From: Oxytricha trifallax
Taxonomy: Eukaryota; Ciliophora; Spirotrichea; Sporadotrichida; Oxytrichidae
Assembly: GCA_000711775.1 (NCBI GenBank)
Contig: ARYC01001165.1
Span: 1 to 64,000, forward strand
Reading direction: 5' to 3'
DNA: 64,000 bases
Part shown: in pieces, positions 11,599 through 25,100 of the stretch
Position numbering within the stretch: position 1 is the stretch's first letter
How the letters are laid out: each line of letters starts with the position of its first letter
Translations under genes and position numbers: made by a program
Notes under the pieces: generated by a model
The model's database searches: none
What the model was told of the DNA's origin: nothing
What the model saw: only the letters and a program-made list of their open reading frames with translations

Positions 11599-14500
11599 AT
11601 GCTTAACTCTTACTCTCCCCAAGAAAGCCAAGGTCGTTATGATCATAACTCAAATTCTTCTACTGGTTGAAAATACGGAAAGTCCTCGTTTAATTGTGAC
11701 TTTCATTTCAAAGATAAGCTGTTTTTGTTTTCATTTGATTTGATAGACCTAAATACTTTCTACAACTATGTGGTGTACTGCCTCTTCTTGATCTTAGATT
11801 ATGTTTTCATTGCTTATTATCCACTCAATCAGATTTATCAGGATTAAGTTGTAACAAAAATTGATGATAAAAAAATGCAGGCTCAGATTTAATCAAACAA
11901 CAACACTTTGATAACTTATACAGTTGTTAATTATGAGAAAAGATTTTCTGGTGAACATACGGACAACTATGTCCCAAATATCGTTTAGTTCCTCGGAGTC
12001 GACTATTTCTTAGACTAAATGCCATTTAAAGAGTATATGGAGATTTAATACATTGTGTGTCATATTCTAGTTGCAGTCCTTGCACTATTTTTAATGATGA
12101 TATTCACTAGAGAGCTTGGCACTATAAATTTATCAAGTTAGAGAAAGCTTGTCACCAAAATTTTTATATTCATTATTGTAACCCTAGCTAGGACGCTTTA
12201 AGTTCCGCTTTTGACATTCATGTTTAAGGTTTATTCTTGCGATGATGATGCTTAATCAATCGAGGACAACTTTTATTACAATGGTTCATTTTGCTATAAG
12301 GGAGATCATATGTAGCTAGTTATTTACTCTACGATCATTTTGATATTCTACTATGCTCTTGTAATGTACTTTCAATACTTTCTTACATTATCATACCCTC
12401 ATGAGAAAATTCCATGGGCTTGTTTGCCAACTAAGATACCATTATTAATAGAAGTATTGAAATTTGCTATTGTTTTCACGTATTAAGAGAAGAACATATC
12501 ATAGAATGGAATAAGTTACTTAAATATAGTATTTACATTAGTATGGTTGGGAGTATTATATAAGAGACTATTGCATGTATTAATATTTCATACAAGCGTA
12601 TATCTAATCACAATTTGCGGTGAGTCCTGCTTGTTTATTTTATTTGGTATCTCTGCGCTAAGAGATTTCATTTCAATCGATAGAAACTTTGTTTTACATC
12701 TCGTGTTGGTCATTACTTGTTTTTGTTTTTCGTCAACTGCTGTAATATTGAGAGATAGAATTCGATATCAATTTTTATCGAGAGTAGATTTTGCTTTATA
12801 TGAGAAAGATTTCGATGCTCTTATTATGATGTTTACATTACATGAGCTTATCGAGAGATCGTCTTATGATGATAAATAAGATTTCATTTTGAGAGGATTT
12901 ATTGAAAGACATATTGAAATTTGTGAGTATCCAAGTTGCTCTTGCATTAAATTTTACTAAATCTGCAATCAAACTTATAGATTAGAGCTAGCCTAAATGT
13001 CCCCATTTTCTAAAAACTATGACTCTAGCACGATGAATCAAAATACAAACAATCACACAACTACTCACTCTTACTCTCAAAGAGAGCAATCTGATGGTGA
13101 TGAACTATCTACTCTGAAAGTGTTTTATGGCAGCAAGAAATCTCAAAAGAAGCAAAATAAATCAAAGGGTAAATTCCTTAAGAAATTCTTAATCGACAAT
13201 ATCAACGTATTTCTTGATGCTTTCCCAAATTCAGTAAAATTGCACATTATGGCTGCTTTTATTTACTTCTCTATTTTCAAGAACTCTTTCAAAAGTTTAT
13301 ATGAGTTAAGTTTTACAAAGTCAATAAAATCCTCACTCTAAGATGATTATGAATGTTTTGTTCTTTCGAGTTAGATCATAGCCTACTTTCAATCAAGGGC
13401 TTCTCAAGGTATGAGTAACCAGCCAGTTTAGTTTGAGAAGAGTAAAGACGACAAAAAGAGCAAGAAGGGAATGGAATTTAACGCTTCAAACTTTGAAGTA
13501 GAAACTGAGATTAAATCGGTTATTGAATTCGAAAAAATTAATATAAAGTTTTAGAAAATGATTGAATTGGCTAGTAATTAAACTAGGGAATTTTGGGAAG
13601 AAATTCTAAAGAAAAACATAGATGTCAAAAAAATATTTGATTTAGGAGCTAAGATTTATAAGAGTTTTATCGACATTAAGAAAAAGTACAAGAATTTAAT
13701 GCAGCTGAACAACAATTTATTATATTTTTATTCAATTATCTAGAAGTAGCTTATCTATATAAGCTATTTGTGAGTTTGATTCTCAACTTTGAAATTGAAG
13801 TTGAAGATGCCAAACTAGAAATTGTAAAAATTATGCAATCAAAATCTATGAAGAAACATAATCTTAAAGCAGAATACAAGAGTATCTAATTATTAGATGA
13901 AAACGGAATGATTATTATATCAGGTAATACAAATAACTTTGCCAAAATATTAGCTATGAATAATAAAGCAGAAAGAATATTCGGATATCAAACAAATGAT
14001 TTGATTCATTAAAAATTGAAGAGACTTATGCCTACCTTGTTTATGGATAACCACGAAGCTTTCATATTGAACTTTGTAAATGGAAATAGAAAAATTAACA
14101 AAGAAAATCATAATTTTGTATGGGGTAAACACAAATCAGGGTTTATAGTACCTCTAATTATGGATATCAATGCTTATGTTAATTTTGAGTTTAACTTCTG
14201 TTTCATCGCTTTTTTAAAGAGAAGTGTGTTGCTTGAATTTAAACCTATGAGAGAGCTTTTAGAGTACTAAGATGTCTTTGTTGTTCAAACGAACTCAGGG
14301 GGTATAATTCAAGATATGACACAAAATATGTCTGAATACTTAAACTTTCCAGTATAAGCTTTGTAGAAGGACATTTAGGCTGAAGGTTTGTTTAAGAACA
14401 TTTTTGACGATGAAGTAGAGACATCTTTTATGAATGGTAGAAAAATGGAATTTGATCCTCAAGTTCTCAAAAAGATTCTTGAAGAAGAAGATATAGATGT

Positions 14501-17500
14501 TAAGGATGTAGACAGCGATAATGGCACAAACTATAACATGAGTGAGAAGAAATGTACTGCAATAGTTTGGCTTAAGACCTTTGAATACGACTACTAAGAT
14601 GTTAAACTAGCTTACAAAGAAATTTGGTTTGTATTAACTGACGATGATGCAAGTTTCTTAGACACCAAAAACACGACTGAGTATATGACAGCTTTGGGAG
14701 ATGACGGCCCAAAAGTCAATGTTACCTACACTGATGATAGAGAAGAAATTTGCTCAATCGCCTCAGTTTCTAGTTTAGCGAACTACGATAAAAACAGAAA
14801 GAATATCTTGAATAAGCTATCTGAGATAAAAACTTAAACTATTGATGACCAAAAACCTAGGTAAATTGATCTTCTTTAAAAAGCTACAATAAGTGTCTTT
14901 GTCGCAGTGATATCTATAGCATTGCTATTGCTAGTTGTAATTATCGATAGAAACAGTGGATTCTTTACTAATGTTGATATCATTAAGAAATCTAAAGAAT
15001 CTGTTATCTACTACTCTTAATTAAGGACAATGATGAGCACGATCGTATTAATTGATATAAAATTAATTATATTTTTAGCATCATATATAAATATTGAATT
15101 CTTGTTAATATTGTTTGATAATTCTAGGTATAGCTATAAATCCGATCCCCTGCTAAGCACTCTAAATTCCTACATAATAGATTACGCATCCACTGAAATA
15201 GAGAACTTGCGCATATCCTAATCATATATGAATTTCATAGAATTCGAATACTCATCTTAAACCTTAGAATATAAAAAATCTACTCTGGATAATTTTCTGT
15301 AAATAAGATCAAGTAACCTAATTCAGAAGAAGACAATATCTAAGATGTAAGGTATTTAGGAGCTATTAGACATTTGTCATGATTTGACTCCTTAAGTACT
15401 TAATTATACTTTTGATACAAAGTTATTGAATTATGATGACACAAATTCCAATACTTATAAAGGTCCTGCTCTAACAGACGTCGCAGAAAATTTATATTAG
15501 TTCTTGAAAAATTCACATAAATCTCTGTCAAATTATCTCTTTGTAATGAGTGAAAAGTACATTGAAGATGCGATTTATCAAGCGAATAATAATTAATCAC
15601 TTGTTTTAATATTGACCATAGTGTCTATCACAATTACATTTTTAACAGCTTTCATAATCATTCCAATTCTTCACAAGATAGAAAGAAGTAAGGAGAAAGT
15701 ACTTATGATATACACAGAACTAAAAAAAGAGTAGATTGAATCACTTAACAGAAATATAAAAGTTTTCTTTATGAAACTCACTCAGAGTACCAGTTCTTTG
15801 GGAGGTTCTCTATTATACTAAAATTCCTCAAAGCAATTCTCAGGCAAGCTTGTTACTAGGAAGTTTACTACAATGACATCCAAGAAGGTTGATGAAAATA
15901 ATAACGATTTCGGCTTTTTACTAAGAAGAGCTGCACCTATAGGCGAACCTGAAAATGAAGAAGGTGTGGGACTAGATGATGATTTAGGCGGCTAATAGAA
16001 TCAGAAAAATGTCAAATCTCACTTCCCATTACTTTTTAATAAAAGTGAGGAAGGCAAGAAGCAATCATAAACTGATCGCTCAGGCGACAAGAGTAATAAG
16101 GGCAAAAAGAAAGGAAAATTGCTTAAAATCGGCAAAAGAAACAAGAATCAAGTTCCAATCTAACAATCTAAAAACGGGAATCAAAGGGATTTTTAGGAAG
16201 AGGAGTCAGAGTATGATAAATCAGAAGATGAGCATATTCATAATAGAAACAGATCTTAAGACGATGGAGAAGATGATTCAGACCTCAGTGATAATGCAGA
16301 GGAAGATAAGAAAGCTAAAATGTTGATGTCTAAGGAGGAAGAAGAGAACGCCTTATTCAAGAGACTTTTCTAAAATAAGATTAAGCAAATGACCTGCTTA
16401 AAGCAAGCGAAGTATTACTTGCTAGTATTGGGAATATGTCTATTTATGAGTGGATACTTCACTCTAAGTTACTTTATGGTGAGCAACATTTTCAATGATA
16501 GTCAAAATAGTTTGAATATTTTTGCTACAGTAGGAAATAGGGGACCATTTCTTGACTCATTAATCAGCTACTATCTTTAAACAATAACAAGAGGCTAAGA
16601 AATTTATGTGCAGCCTTACAATCAATCAGATACCAATGTAAATTCATTGGATTACTTCTATGCTGAAACTTAGAAAAATGAGAATGACTACAATATGCTG
16701 AGAAGGAGAATGCCAAGTATATTGCTAGACAGCAGGGATCTTATTATTGGGTTAGAGTCTTAATAAATGTGTGAATGGTTGATCACTTAATCCATGGCTA
16801 GAGCAGGTTCTGAACGTATCAGATTACTTGATGAATGTAAGAATATTTCAAATAGGATGCTACAACTTGGGTTGACTTAGACTGTAAATACTATGCTACA
16901 AAACATTCTTTAAGGTACCTTGCAGTTTAGAAACGGATTCTAACTCAAATAAGACAAAGAACAGTAATTATTCACGATCATATATGTCAGATTTAAGTAA
17001 ACTAATTTATAATATCACAGAATACTTTAAAGTGAGACTACCATTGAATTTAAATAATTTACTTAAATCATGTGGACTTAGATCTGCTTTCATCTGTAGA
17101 GTCATCAATCAAAGCCTACTTCACAATTCAGTAGAAAAACTATATAATTCTTTTCTCAGTATTTGTTTCCGTCATTGTAATATCAATGATATTGCTGAGC
17201 TACAATGGAGTTGACTACTTGTTTAAGAATTTGATTGCTATCAAATTTATTTTGAATTTTATTCCAGGGTAGTGGCTCCTTGATAATATTGTACGAGTAA
17301 AAAAATCTAATTGGAAAAATTAAATCAGAATAAGCAATTATAATTAATAACTTGTTGTAAATAAACTTATCAATATAAAAAATGAAATGGTTTACTTCAT
17401 TTCAAAGAGAAAAAATTTTTTCAGGATTTATAATCTTCACTTAAGATCCTTAAATTTTTTTTTTAATATGGCTAATTTTTACTTTACCATTTAAGAAAAA

Positions 17501-17626
17501 ATATATATTTAAATTAACAAATAAACTGCAATAAAATAGAAAGAAATAATTTATAAACCTATTCTTTTAGTCCAATTCCCGTTCGGCAATAATGCAGCTG
17601 ACGATCTTAAGTATATTGATTTTTGA
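11599..17626 (+). CDS. Giant multi-pass membrane protein with PAS-like region (TmcB-type)
   Basis: Possible start ATG 11599 (MLNSYSPQESQGRYD), followed by an in-frame TGA that a 12-bp GG-pointer excision would remove. From 11690 the N-terminal half has many hydrophobic helices (for example HILVAVLALFLMMIF, SLFIL-type segments to 12740), then RGFIERHIEICEYPSCSC (about 12900), matching the Cys/His-bearing linker of the ciliate PAS/'tiny macrocysts' TmcB-like family. A PAS-like region follows (about 13900-14360: LAMNNKAERIFGYQTNDLIH), a helix at about 14890 (VFVAVISIALLLLVVII), another at about 15610, an acidic Lys/Asp/Glu-rich loop (15900-16340) and more helices to about 17280. The C-terminal end is uncertain: 17626 is only the first in-frame TGA. 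Frame changes near 17000-17140 imply IESs not mapped. Probably a sensory or signalling membrane protein. Confidence 0.78.
13713..13737 (+). other. Micro-IES, pointer CAATT
   Basis: Excising 20 bp joins KNLMQLNNN to YLEVAYLYKLFVSLILNFEI, the conserved helix before the PAS-like region. Unexcised sequence reaches TGA within 20 codons. Confidence 0.85.
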
Positions 17627-17735
17627 ATTACATTTAATTTAATAACAAATATATATATATATCTATCTAAACCAAATAAGAGGATGATTGCGGAATAAAA
17701 TTGTAATTAAATTTAAATTTACAAATATTTAAAAG

Positions 17736-20125
17736 ATGAGCAATAACTAACAGCCTGAGAAAAGATTGTCAAATTCCAACTTATCCAAGAAAAGATTGAA
17801 TCAGCTCCTTGGTAATGGCTCTATGAAAACAAACGCTAATCAAAATTAAAAGAACTAGCCTAATCCCTTTTGTGCTATCCCTTAGAATCAAGAAAACATA
17901 AGTGAGTCATTTAAGATGGGGCAGGACAAGCTGCTAAAAATGAGTGGACTTGATTAAAGTAATGACTTTCAGAATGGGATGGGCAAGTTTTCAGCTGATT
18001 AAATCATGGAAGAGACTAAAGAGAACAATTAATCAAATTACTAAAGTGAATATGGTTAGTAGAATTGCAATGGATTTACATAGTCAATAAAAAGTGCACC
18101 AACTTGTAATCTAAATATATTGCCAAATATTAACAATCGAGTCTTTCATTTTTATATACTTAATCTTAGGAGTGAATCTTCCTTTTAGTCAGGCTCTTAA
18201 GATTCAAGTTCAACTGGTTTTAGAAATATGAATCCAAAAACCGAGCCACCTTATTTGACATAAAACCCATTTTTACAATAACCAGAAACTTTTGCTATAA
18301 ATTAGGAGAACCTAGGCACCTTGACTTCTGACATGCAAAACTTAAACATTTAATAACAGCCTACTTTTGATTTCCTGTCTCTAATTTCAGACTACAGAAA
18401 AGACGCCAAAAAGACTCTTGACTCAATTCAGTAAAACATCTAATCATAAAACTTTGACAATACTCAAATTCAAAAAGAGTTGACTTAAGCCAAGACACAT
18501 CTCTAAAGTTTAGTAAAACAAAAGCAAGGCATCATAGATAAGTAGAATAATCTTCACAGCATATAAGTCGTGACATTGGAGAAGCAGAAAGCTTAAATTG
18601 AAGAACAGCACCTGCAGAAATAAATTGAGTTAGAGCGACAGCAAATCAGCGTTGAAGAGGTGAGAAGTTAGTGTCTTCAAAAGCAGGAGTACTTTGATAA
18701 CTTAAAGGAGGGGACTTAGAAGTTGGAAGGATAGATTTGTGTTTTAAAAGGGGATTCAAGTGTGCTATAGAGTAAGTTATTAGTATTTGTAAAGTATATT
18801 TTAAATTATTATAAGTTATCGGAGATGAGAGAAAGAAAAGAGTAATTGTTAAAGTTGAAATAGCAAAAGATGAAAGAGCTTGAAGATAAAAAGAATAGAC
18901 TAGAATTAATAAAAATGAGGAAAGAAACTTTCTATCCCAAGTATGAAAGAGCGCTGTTAAATTTATTAAAGGTTATAAATTTAATTTAGCTGTTTAATTA
19001 ATGTTTTTTTTCAAATATATTTTCCATTCTCTGTTTAGTATTTAAATTTCTTTATATAAATAATGCCATTTAAATTAGTATCTGGAGTTGAAGGGAAATA
19101 TTAGAGTTTTTGTAAGATTAAGACCAGTTCTTCCACAAGATTTAAAAGCGTATGGTGGTTCTGATGATTCTTTCCAGATAGCTACCCAATCGATCAAAAT
19201 TCTAAACAACTCCCAAATATCAATTGATGATGATAAAAAGGAAACTTGCTTCAACTTCGATAATGTATTTGGCAACACTATTTCACAATCTGAGCTTTAC
19301 TCTGAGGTATCTCCTTTAATTAGAAGTTTCCTTGATGGGTATGATGTTGTTATTTTTGCATATGGACAGACAGGGAGTGGAAAGACCTATACTATGGGTA
19401 CCGAGGCATCTAAACAAACCTCAGATTAGAACTTAGGCATTATACCAAGAGCAATCAAATAAATCTTGAAAGAGATAAACGAAATAACTGAAGATGAAAA
19501 GCCAGAGATGAGATTGTCCTTCCAAGAAATCTATAATGAAGTTGTGAGGGATTTGATGAACAAGAATAACACTCTTGTGTAAATTAACTAGGGGTGTAAA
19601 TATGAACCTGAGTCTATAGTAGCTCGAGATGAAGACCATATCATGTAGCTTTTGAAGATTGCGGAGAGCAATCGTGTCGTGGCTGAAACTATGTGCAACG
19701 AAAGATCGTCAAGAAGCCATTCAGTTTGCTAGATAAGAGTGAGAAAAAGTACTCTTTGTTTGATTGATTTAGCAGGCTCTGAAAGACTTAACACCACTAA
19801 GGTAGAGGGAGATAAAATGAAGGAAACATTAGCAATCAATAAAAGTCTTAGTGCTCTTGCCGATGTGATATCTGCTTTGAAGGAAAAGAAGCATGTCCCC
19901 TATAGAAACTCAAAACTTACATATATACTGTCAAATTATCTTGGGAGTGAAAGCTCAAAAACTTTGATGATTGTCAATCTAAACCCTGTGTCAGTCAATG
20001 AATCGCTATGCTCATTGAGATTCGCATCAAAAGTAAATTAATAGGAGTAATGTATGTTTTTAATTAAAAAAGATGCATTAAATTTATAACACCCTAAAGT
20101 TAATTCTTGTACTTCAAGCAACTGA
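17736..20125 (+). CDS. Kinesin-14 family motor protein (C-terminal motor)
   Basis: Start ATG 17736 ([20 protein letters not shown]), stop TGA 20123-20125. After removal of three pointer-bounded IESs (54, 39 and 113 bp) the coding length is 2184 nt, an exact multiple of three, giving 727 aa. The N-terminal half is Q/S-rich, then a Glu/Lys/Gln coiled coil (18380-18960). The neck and motor entry [14 protein letters not shown] are typical of C-terminal-motor kinesin-14s. Motor motifs are complete: P-loop GQTGSGKT, switch [10 protein letters not shown], switch II DLAGSER, and [12 protein letters not shown]. The strand between SHSVCQIRV and [10 protein letters not shown] is a little shorter than usual. 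Expected to be a minus-end-directed microtubule motor, as known for the family; cargo or spindle role is not visible. Confidence 0.95.
18107..18166 (+). other. IES, pointer TAATCT
   Basis: Excision of 54 bp joins KSAPTCNL to RSESSFQSGSQ. The insert is in frame and open, so support is the pointer, the AT composition and the exact final coding length. Confidence 0.7.
18773..18819 (+). other. IES, pointer TAAGTTAT
   Basis: An 8-base pointer. Excision of 39 bp makes the coiled coil continuous (SVLQSKL to SEMRERKEQ). The insert encodes a run of hydrophobic residues not fitting a coiled coil. Confidence 0.8.
18957..19076 (+). other. IES, pointer TTAAATT
   Basis: Excision of 113 bp gives [19 protein letters not shown], the canonical kinesin-14 neck and motor junction. 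This is diagnostic because the neck sequence is conserved. Confidence 0.92.
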
Positions 20126-20392
20126 TTTATAATTTGTTTATTAATTATTGATATTATAATAACATTGATTTCAAATATTGCTTTATAATAAGTGATAATA
20201 ATATTATTTAACTAATTTTAGATTAAAATTAAAAATAATTTATGGAGTTAAAGGCAAAACCTTAATAAAATTAGCAAAATATTATTCATAAAACTTCTTC
20301 AAGTCATCAAGAAAATATTGTATATTAATTATGAACTGATAGTTTATTATATATGAAATATAGACGAGTAAAGTAGTCAAGACAAGTTAAAA

Positions 20393-21746
20393 ATGAATAA
20401 AACATAAAATGCATTTAATAATCAAAAGATAGCAACGAATCCATATCAAAATAATTTAAGACATAGTTAAGCCAATCCTATTACCAGTCTTGATATTGCC
20501 TTAATTATATACAATTTATATTATTGTATTCATAGAAAGATTAAAAATATAGGAATGTATATAAATAATATGAGCACAAAGCCCTAATCAGGAAAAAATG
20601 CTGAGGTCCCAAAGTAAAACATAATGATCTCAAATAACTTAAATTAACAAGCTTTAAACAATGATGAGTAAGACATCACGATTAATAGCAATATTGAGGA
20701 GAATAACACAATCACTATATTCAATTAAAATCCTCTAGTATATATTGGAAAATATAATGATATACCTGAGATTAGCTAGCATGAAAAACATAAACTAAAA
20801 AATTCTATTAAATTATGGTAATTTATGTTATAATTTAGGGAGTTATATATCTAAAGAAACAAGAAACTTCAATGATAGAGTAAAATTAAATTTATCTATT
20901 TATTCTATAATGACATCAGCAGATAAAGAACAGGTTCTCAAAATATTATGAATCAGAAAATAGAGTCAAAGCCAACAATTAAACCTTTTAACAACAAGCC
21001 AAAGTAACTCAAGAATCTATTTTTTAATGTTATTTTTACTATATTTATTAAATCAAAACAAGTCATTAGCATAGCAAAATATTTTAGAAAATTTGAGCGA
21101 AGAAAATAGCAAATTAAATGATAATAGTGCTTAGATTTTAGATTAGACAGCTGAACACATATATGAAGAAGTAAAGTACACCGAATAACAGTTATAATCG
21201 TAAAATAGTTTACTTCACAACTAATAACTTGCATATAATTTTATATAAAATGCATCATAAACTATAATATACTATTTATTGTATATGTGCATAATATACT
21301 ATGCCTCAATAGTTTTAACAATAGTAATTTTACAACTAAAAATAGAATGAAAACTTATAAGTAACCAAAAATAAATAGCTTTATAGTTTGGCACAGGGTT
21401 AAACTCTATAAACTCATTAGAACACTACTTTTTAAATTTTCAAATTAAATTTCTCTATAAACTTTAGTTACTCAGAATAATCAAAATTTGGAAAACGAGT
21501 AGCAAGAATTTACAAAACCGAATGGGAGTATATCTGTGGATTAATATAAAATGTTCTAGAATATAAAGAATCCGATTGGTCCATGTTAGCTAATAAATTG
21601 TTAAAAGTAATAGTTGATTTCTATTTAATTGAAAGGTATTTTTAATTTTTATGATTATAGCTGATTTTGATAAGCCTTACTTACACTACGGCCATTGTAG
21701 CAAGTATTCCATTGAGTTTGAAAGCACTAAAAGAAAATACTTGTGA
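20393..21746 (+). CDS. Q/N-rich hypothetical protein with coiled-coil segment
   Basis: Start ATG 20393 (MNKTQNAFNNQKIATNPYQ), stop TGA 21744-21746. Coding blocks read KPQSGKNAEVPKQN, NQNPLVYIGKYNDIPEISQ and KLWQFMLQFRELYIQRNKK (to about 20875), then IMNQKIESKPTIKPFNNKP (20950-21010), NILENLSEENSKLNDNSAQ (about 21080-21180, amphipathic helix) and TQNNQNLENEQQEFTKPNG (about 21470). The final exon, after a 25-nt intron, is DFDKPYLHYGHCSKYSIEF. IESs between blocks (about 20880-20940, 21015-21080, 21240-21460) are implied but their pointers were not fixed. No known domain. Reverse-strand frames here are shadows. Confidence 0.65.
21636..21660 (+). other. 25-nt intron
   Basis: GTATTT...TATAG. Splicing joins ISIQLK to ADFDKPYLHYG and removes an in-frame TGA right after the intron. 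Confidence 0.7.
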
Positions 21747-22186
21747 CTTAAATACTAACTAAACTATGGGATATAAAAAATAAGTTCTAAACTGATTCTA
21801 TTATTTCCTATAAACTTTCCTTTATTCTAAATTTTTTTAAATCAATATATGAAAAAAATCTTATACTTATTTCTTAACTTCTTGAGTTTTCTGTCAATTT
21901 ATTACATAAAAAAATGAAACCTATATTAGTTTAAGGAATAAGAAAAGAAAAATAAAAATTATTAATTCTTTATATAATTGTAGATTTGTTAGCAATTACT
22001 CCACCTCCCTTTTAAACTAAATAAATATTAATAATATTAAAATTTGATTATATTAAGTTTTTGAATATCAATTCATATTCCTTATATTTGTTGCTCCTGT
22101 ACTCTTGGTCACTGAAATTTATTCTATGTTCGTTTTTTATATAAAATAGATAATTTAATTTATTATTATTAGATAAAAATTATTTT
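21747..22186. other. AT-rich intergenic region
   Basis: No coding match, repeat or RNA gene recognised. Confidence 0.5.
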
Positions 22187-25100
22187 ATGAGGGGTTTCTC
22201 AGAATAATTTTAATGTATAATAAAAATCATTTCAAAGAAATTGTAAGAATAAGCAAATCAGCAACTATTAGAAGAACAAGTAAATTAATTTTCCTGCTTT
22301 TCCTGCTTTTGTGATGGATTTTTAGTATTTCTGCAGCTTCTCTGTTCAGCCTCCTTCATTTACGAAATTTACTCAGACTTGATAATCTTATGGATAGGTA
22401 TCTTCAGCTAACCTCAAATAGTCTATGGATTTTGTGCTGTAGTATTTTCACTCTTCAATCGCTTTCTATAAATTTACCTGATAATTAAATTGATGATATT
22501 TGGCTTGAAAGGCTTTAAAAAGACCATTTAAAATGATAGAATAGATCAGCATATAATAAGCCTGAACATGTTTAATGTGAGTAGACTGATATTTCCATAC
22601 ATGACCCATCAAAATAATAAACTGTACCTCATGATCACTTTGAAGGAATGTTTGTTAAAGTTAGTTTAGATAATTCTTAAATTAATCATAGTCAGTGAAT
22701 CTTTAACAAGTTAATGCAGCTAAAATCAAGTAGTCATGATTATAATGATTGGAGCTAATTTACTATCTGTGATTTAAATGGTGTTCTTTATGACTGATAA
22801 ACTTTCAATTAAAGCTAAAACTATTTATGACAATAGATTTTGCGACTAGCTCTCAGATTACATGGTAGACAAGCAAGAAATTAAAATTATCATTACAGAT
22901 AAAAATCAGGATATTATAGCAAAAAGTCTCGCCTTTTATGTTATTAAAAACGTTCAAATTAATTAAATCACAATTAGCTTTCAAAATTAGAAGGAGCTTA
23001 TACAATAAAACTACAGAGATGCAATATTGAGAACCATTCTCAATAGCTAGACAAGTAATATTAGGCTTAAAGAATTTACTTTAAAATTTATTCTAACTTT
23101 ATTATATCTATACCATCTTCAACAGTAGACTATCACATCAAGATTTTGTGCATTTAAAAAGACTGATAGTTGCAATACCCAAACTTTAAAGACTTTAGCT
23201 TTCGAATGTGAAAATCTTTGAAAAAGAATTTGACTGTATCGATTGTCTATTTGAGATAATACCCAGTCAAAAGAATTTTCGGGATTTAATTTTATAATAC
23301 TAATCCTCAGATAAAGTTAGACTATACAAGAAAATCGAAACTTTTCTGTAAGCCAACAAATCCATATCAATATAGTACATTGATTAAATGGCATTAGATA
23401 TGAATAGAACTTTCGACAATATTGATTTATAGTATATGTACAAATTAAGGTTTTAGTTGAAAAAAAACTTGAAATTTTTCACATTTAGAGACTGGGAATT
23501 CGTAGCCAGAGAAGTTTAACTTAAACATTGTAAAAATATGGATTTTACCAAGTTATAGGAACTAAGCCCATGTTATCAAGATGAGTACTAAAAAAGAGAA
23601 AAAACGAATTTAATACACTTGATTATTGATAAATTAGATGAAAATAAAAACCTAGAATAAATGCATTTAAGGTTCGTCTAAGATACTCCTGACATTTAAA
23701 AGGAAGATATAGATAATAATAAATATAAACTTGATGAAATTTAGGTAAAATTATTGCTTGATCACATTAAGGACTATGATAAGATCAATCTTTATATTAT
23801 TAATTATTGAATTATAATATAAAAAATTATCACAAACAAATTGAGAAATCTATCGTTCATACATAGCTCGAAAAATACTATTTGTCTAAAAGATGAAATT
23901 TAAGAGTTAATGATAACTGATATATTATTGAAACTTCCAAATTTAAGAGAGCTTAAATTGTAAAACATCAATTTATCTTTATCTAACATACTTGGATAGC
24001 TCTAAGTTCTAAAGTATTTAGAAAAATTGACAATAAATAATGCCAACCTAAAAGATATAGAAGGGATATAAAATCTCAAGCAATTAAAAGATTTTGATTT
24101 TTCAAGGAACAGCATTGTGCTTGAAAATTAAGAATAATTAGTTAAAATAATCTAAACATATCGATGCATCAAATTGTCAAATAATTTTATCTTTCAGAAA
24201 TTCAGTAAAATTTATTTACTGTTTTACATCACATTATAATTAACTTTTAAGCTTATTTAAACTTAAAGAGAAAGTTAACAAGACATTTAAGACCCTATAT
24301 TAGAAAGTCTAATTTTAGATAATACAAACTTAACTAATGAAATATTTACAAAATTTCTAATGAAATTATTCACTTAATAAAAGAAAATAAAAAACTTAGA
24401 TTTATCAAACAATTAACTTACTGATTAAGCAATCGACTCTCTATAAAAAATAAACTTTAGTTTTGATTGATTGATTAACGATTTATACTCAAATTAATTA
24501 TTTAACAATTCACTGTTTAATACTAAAATCAAACCATCAATTTTAGTCGTGACGTAGACGTATCGGAAGAGAGTTGACGTAACAAGTCATGAACAAGAAA
24601 AACTCCAAAAAACCACCTCGCCCCTCATTCCACATCTCCCTGTATCAAGCTGCATACGAGATAAGAGCCTGGCTAGTGACCAGGAGTATCCCCCGCAGAG
24701 CTCGCAGAGATCTGCTTCCTGTAAACAATTAAAGGGGAGTCTGGAGAAAACGCTTACCAGGTTTCACCGCTGCTGAGATACATAATCCCTATCCTTTCGC
24801 TGTGGTAGCCTCATTAACCCGACCTGGTGTGGGAGGATTATAATTATCGCTGGCTTCTATGGTTCTCATCTTCTCACTTTTGAAGGTTGAGCACCACTTT
24901 CATCCTGCTCCCTGCTACCTAGGAAGCTGAACTCATGCCAGGCAGCTCATCTAATGCAGGGAAATCCTTAGCGTGCAGTCAACTCGAGGAGTTTAGGAAC
25001 TGAAAGATTGAACTCCGCCGACTGGCCCCTAATGCGGTGAATCAGCAACCCCCTGCCTACCCTCAGCATGCCTTAGTGTAATAGAAATCTCTATTTTTTA

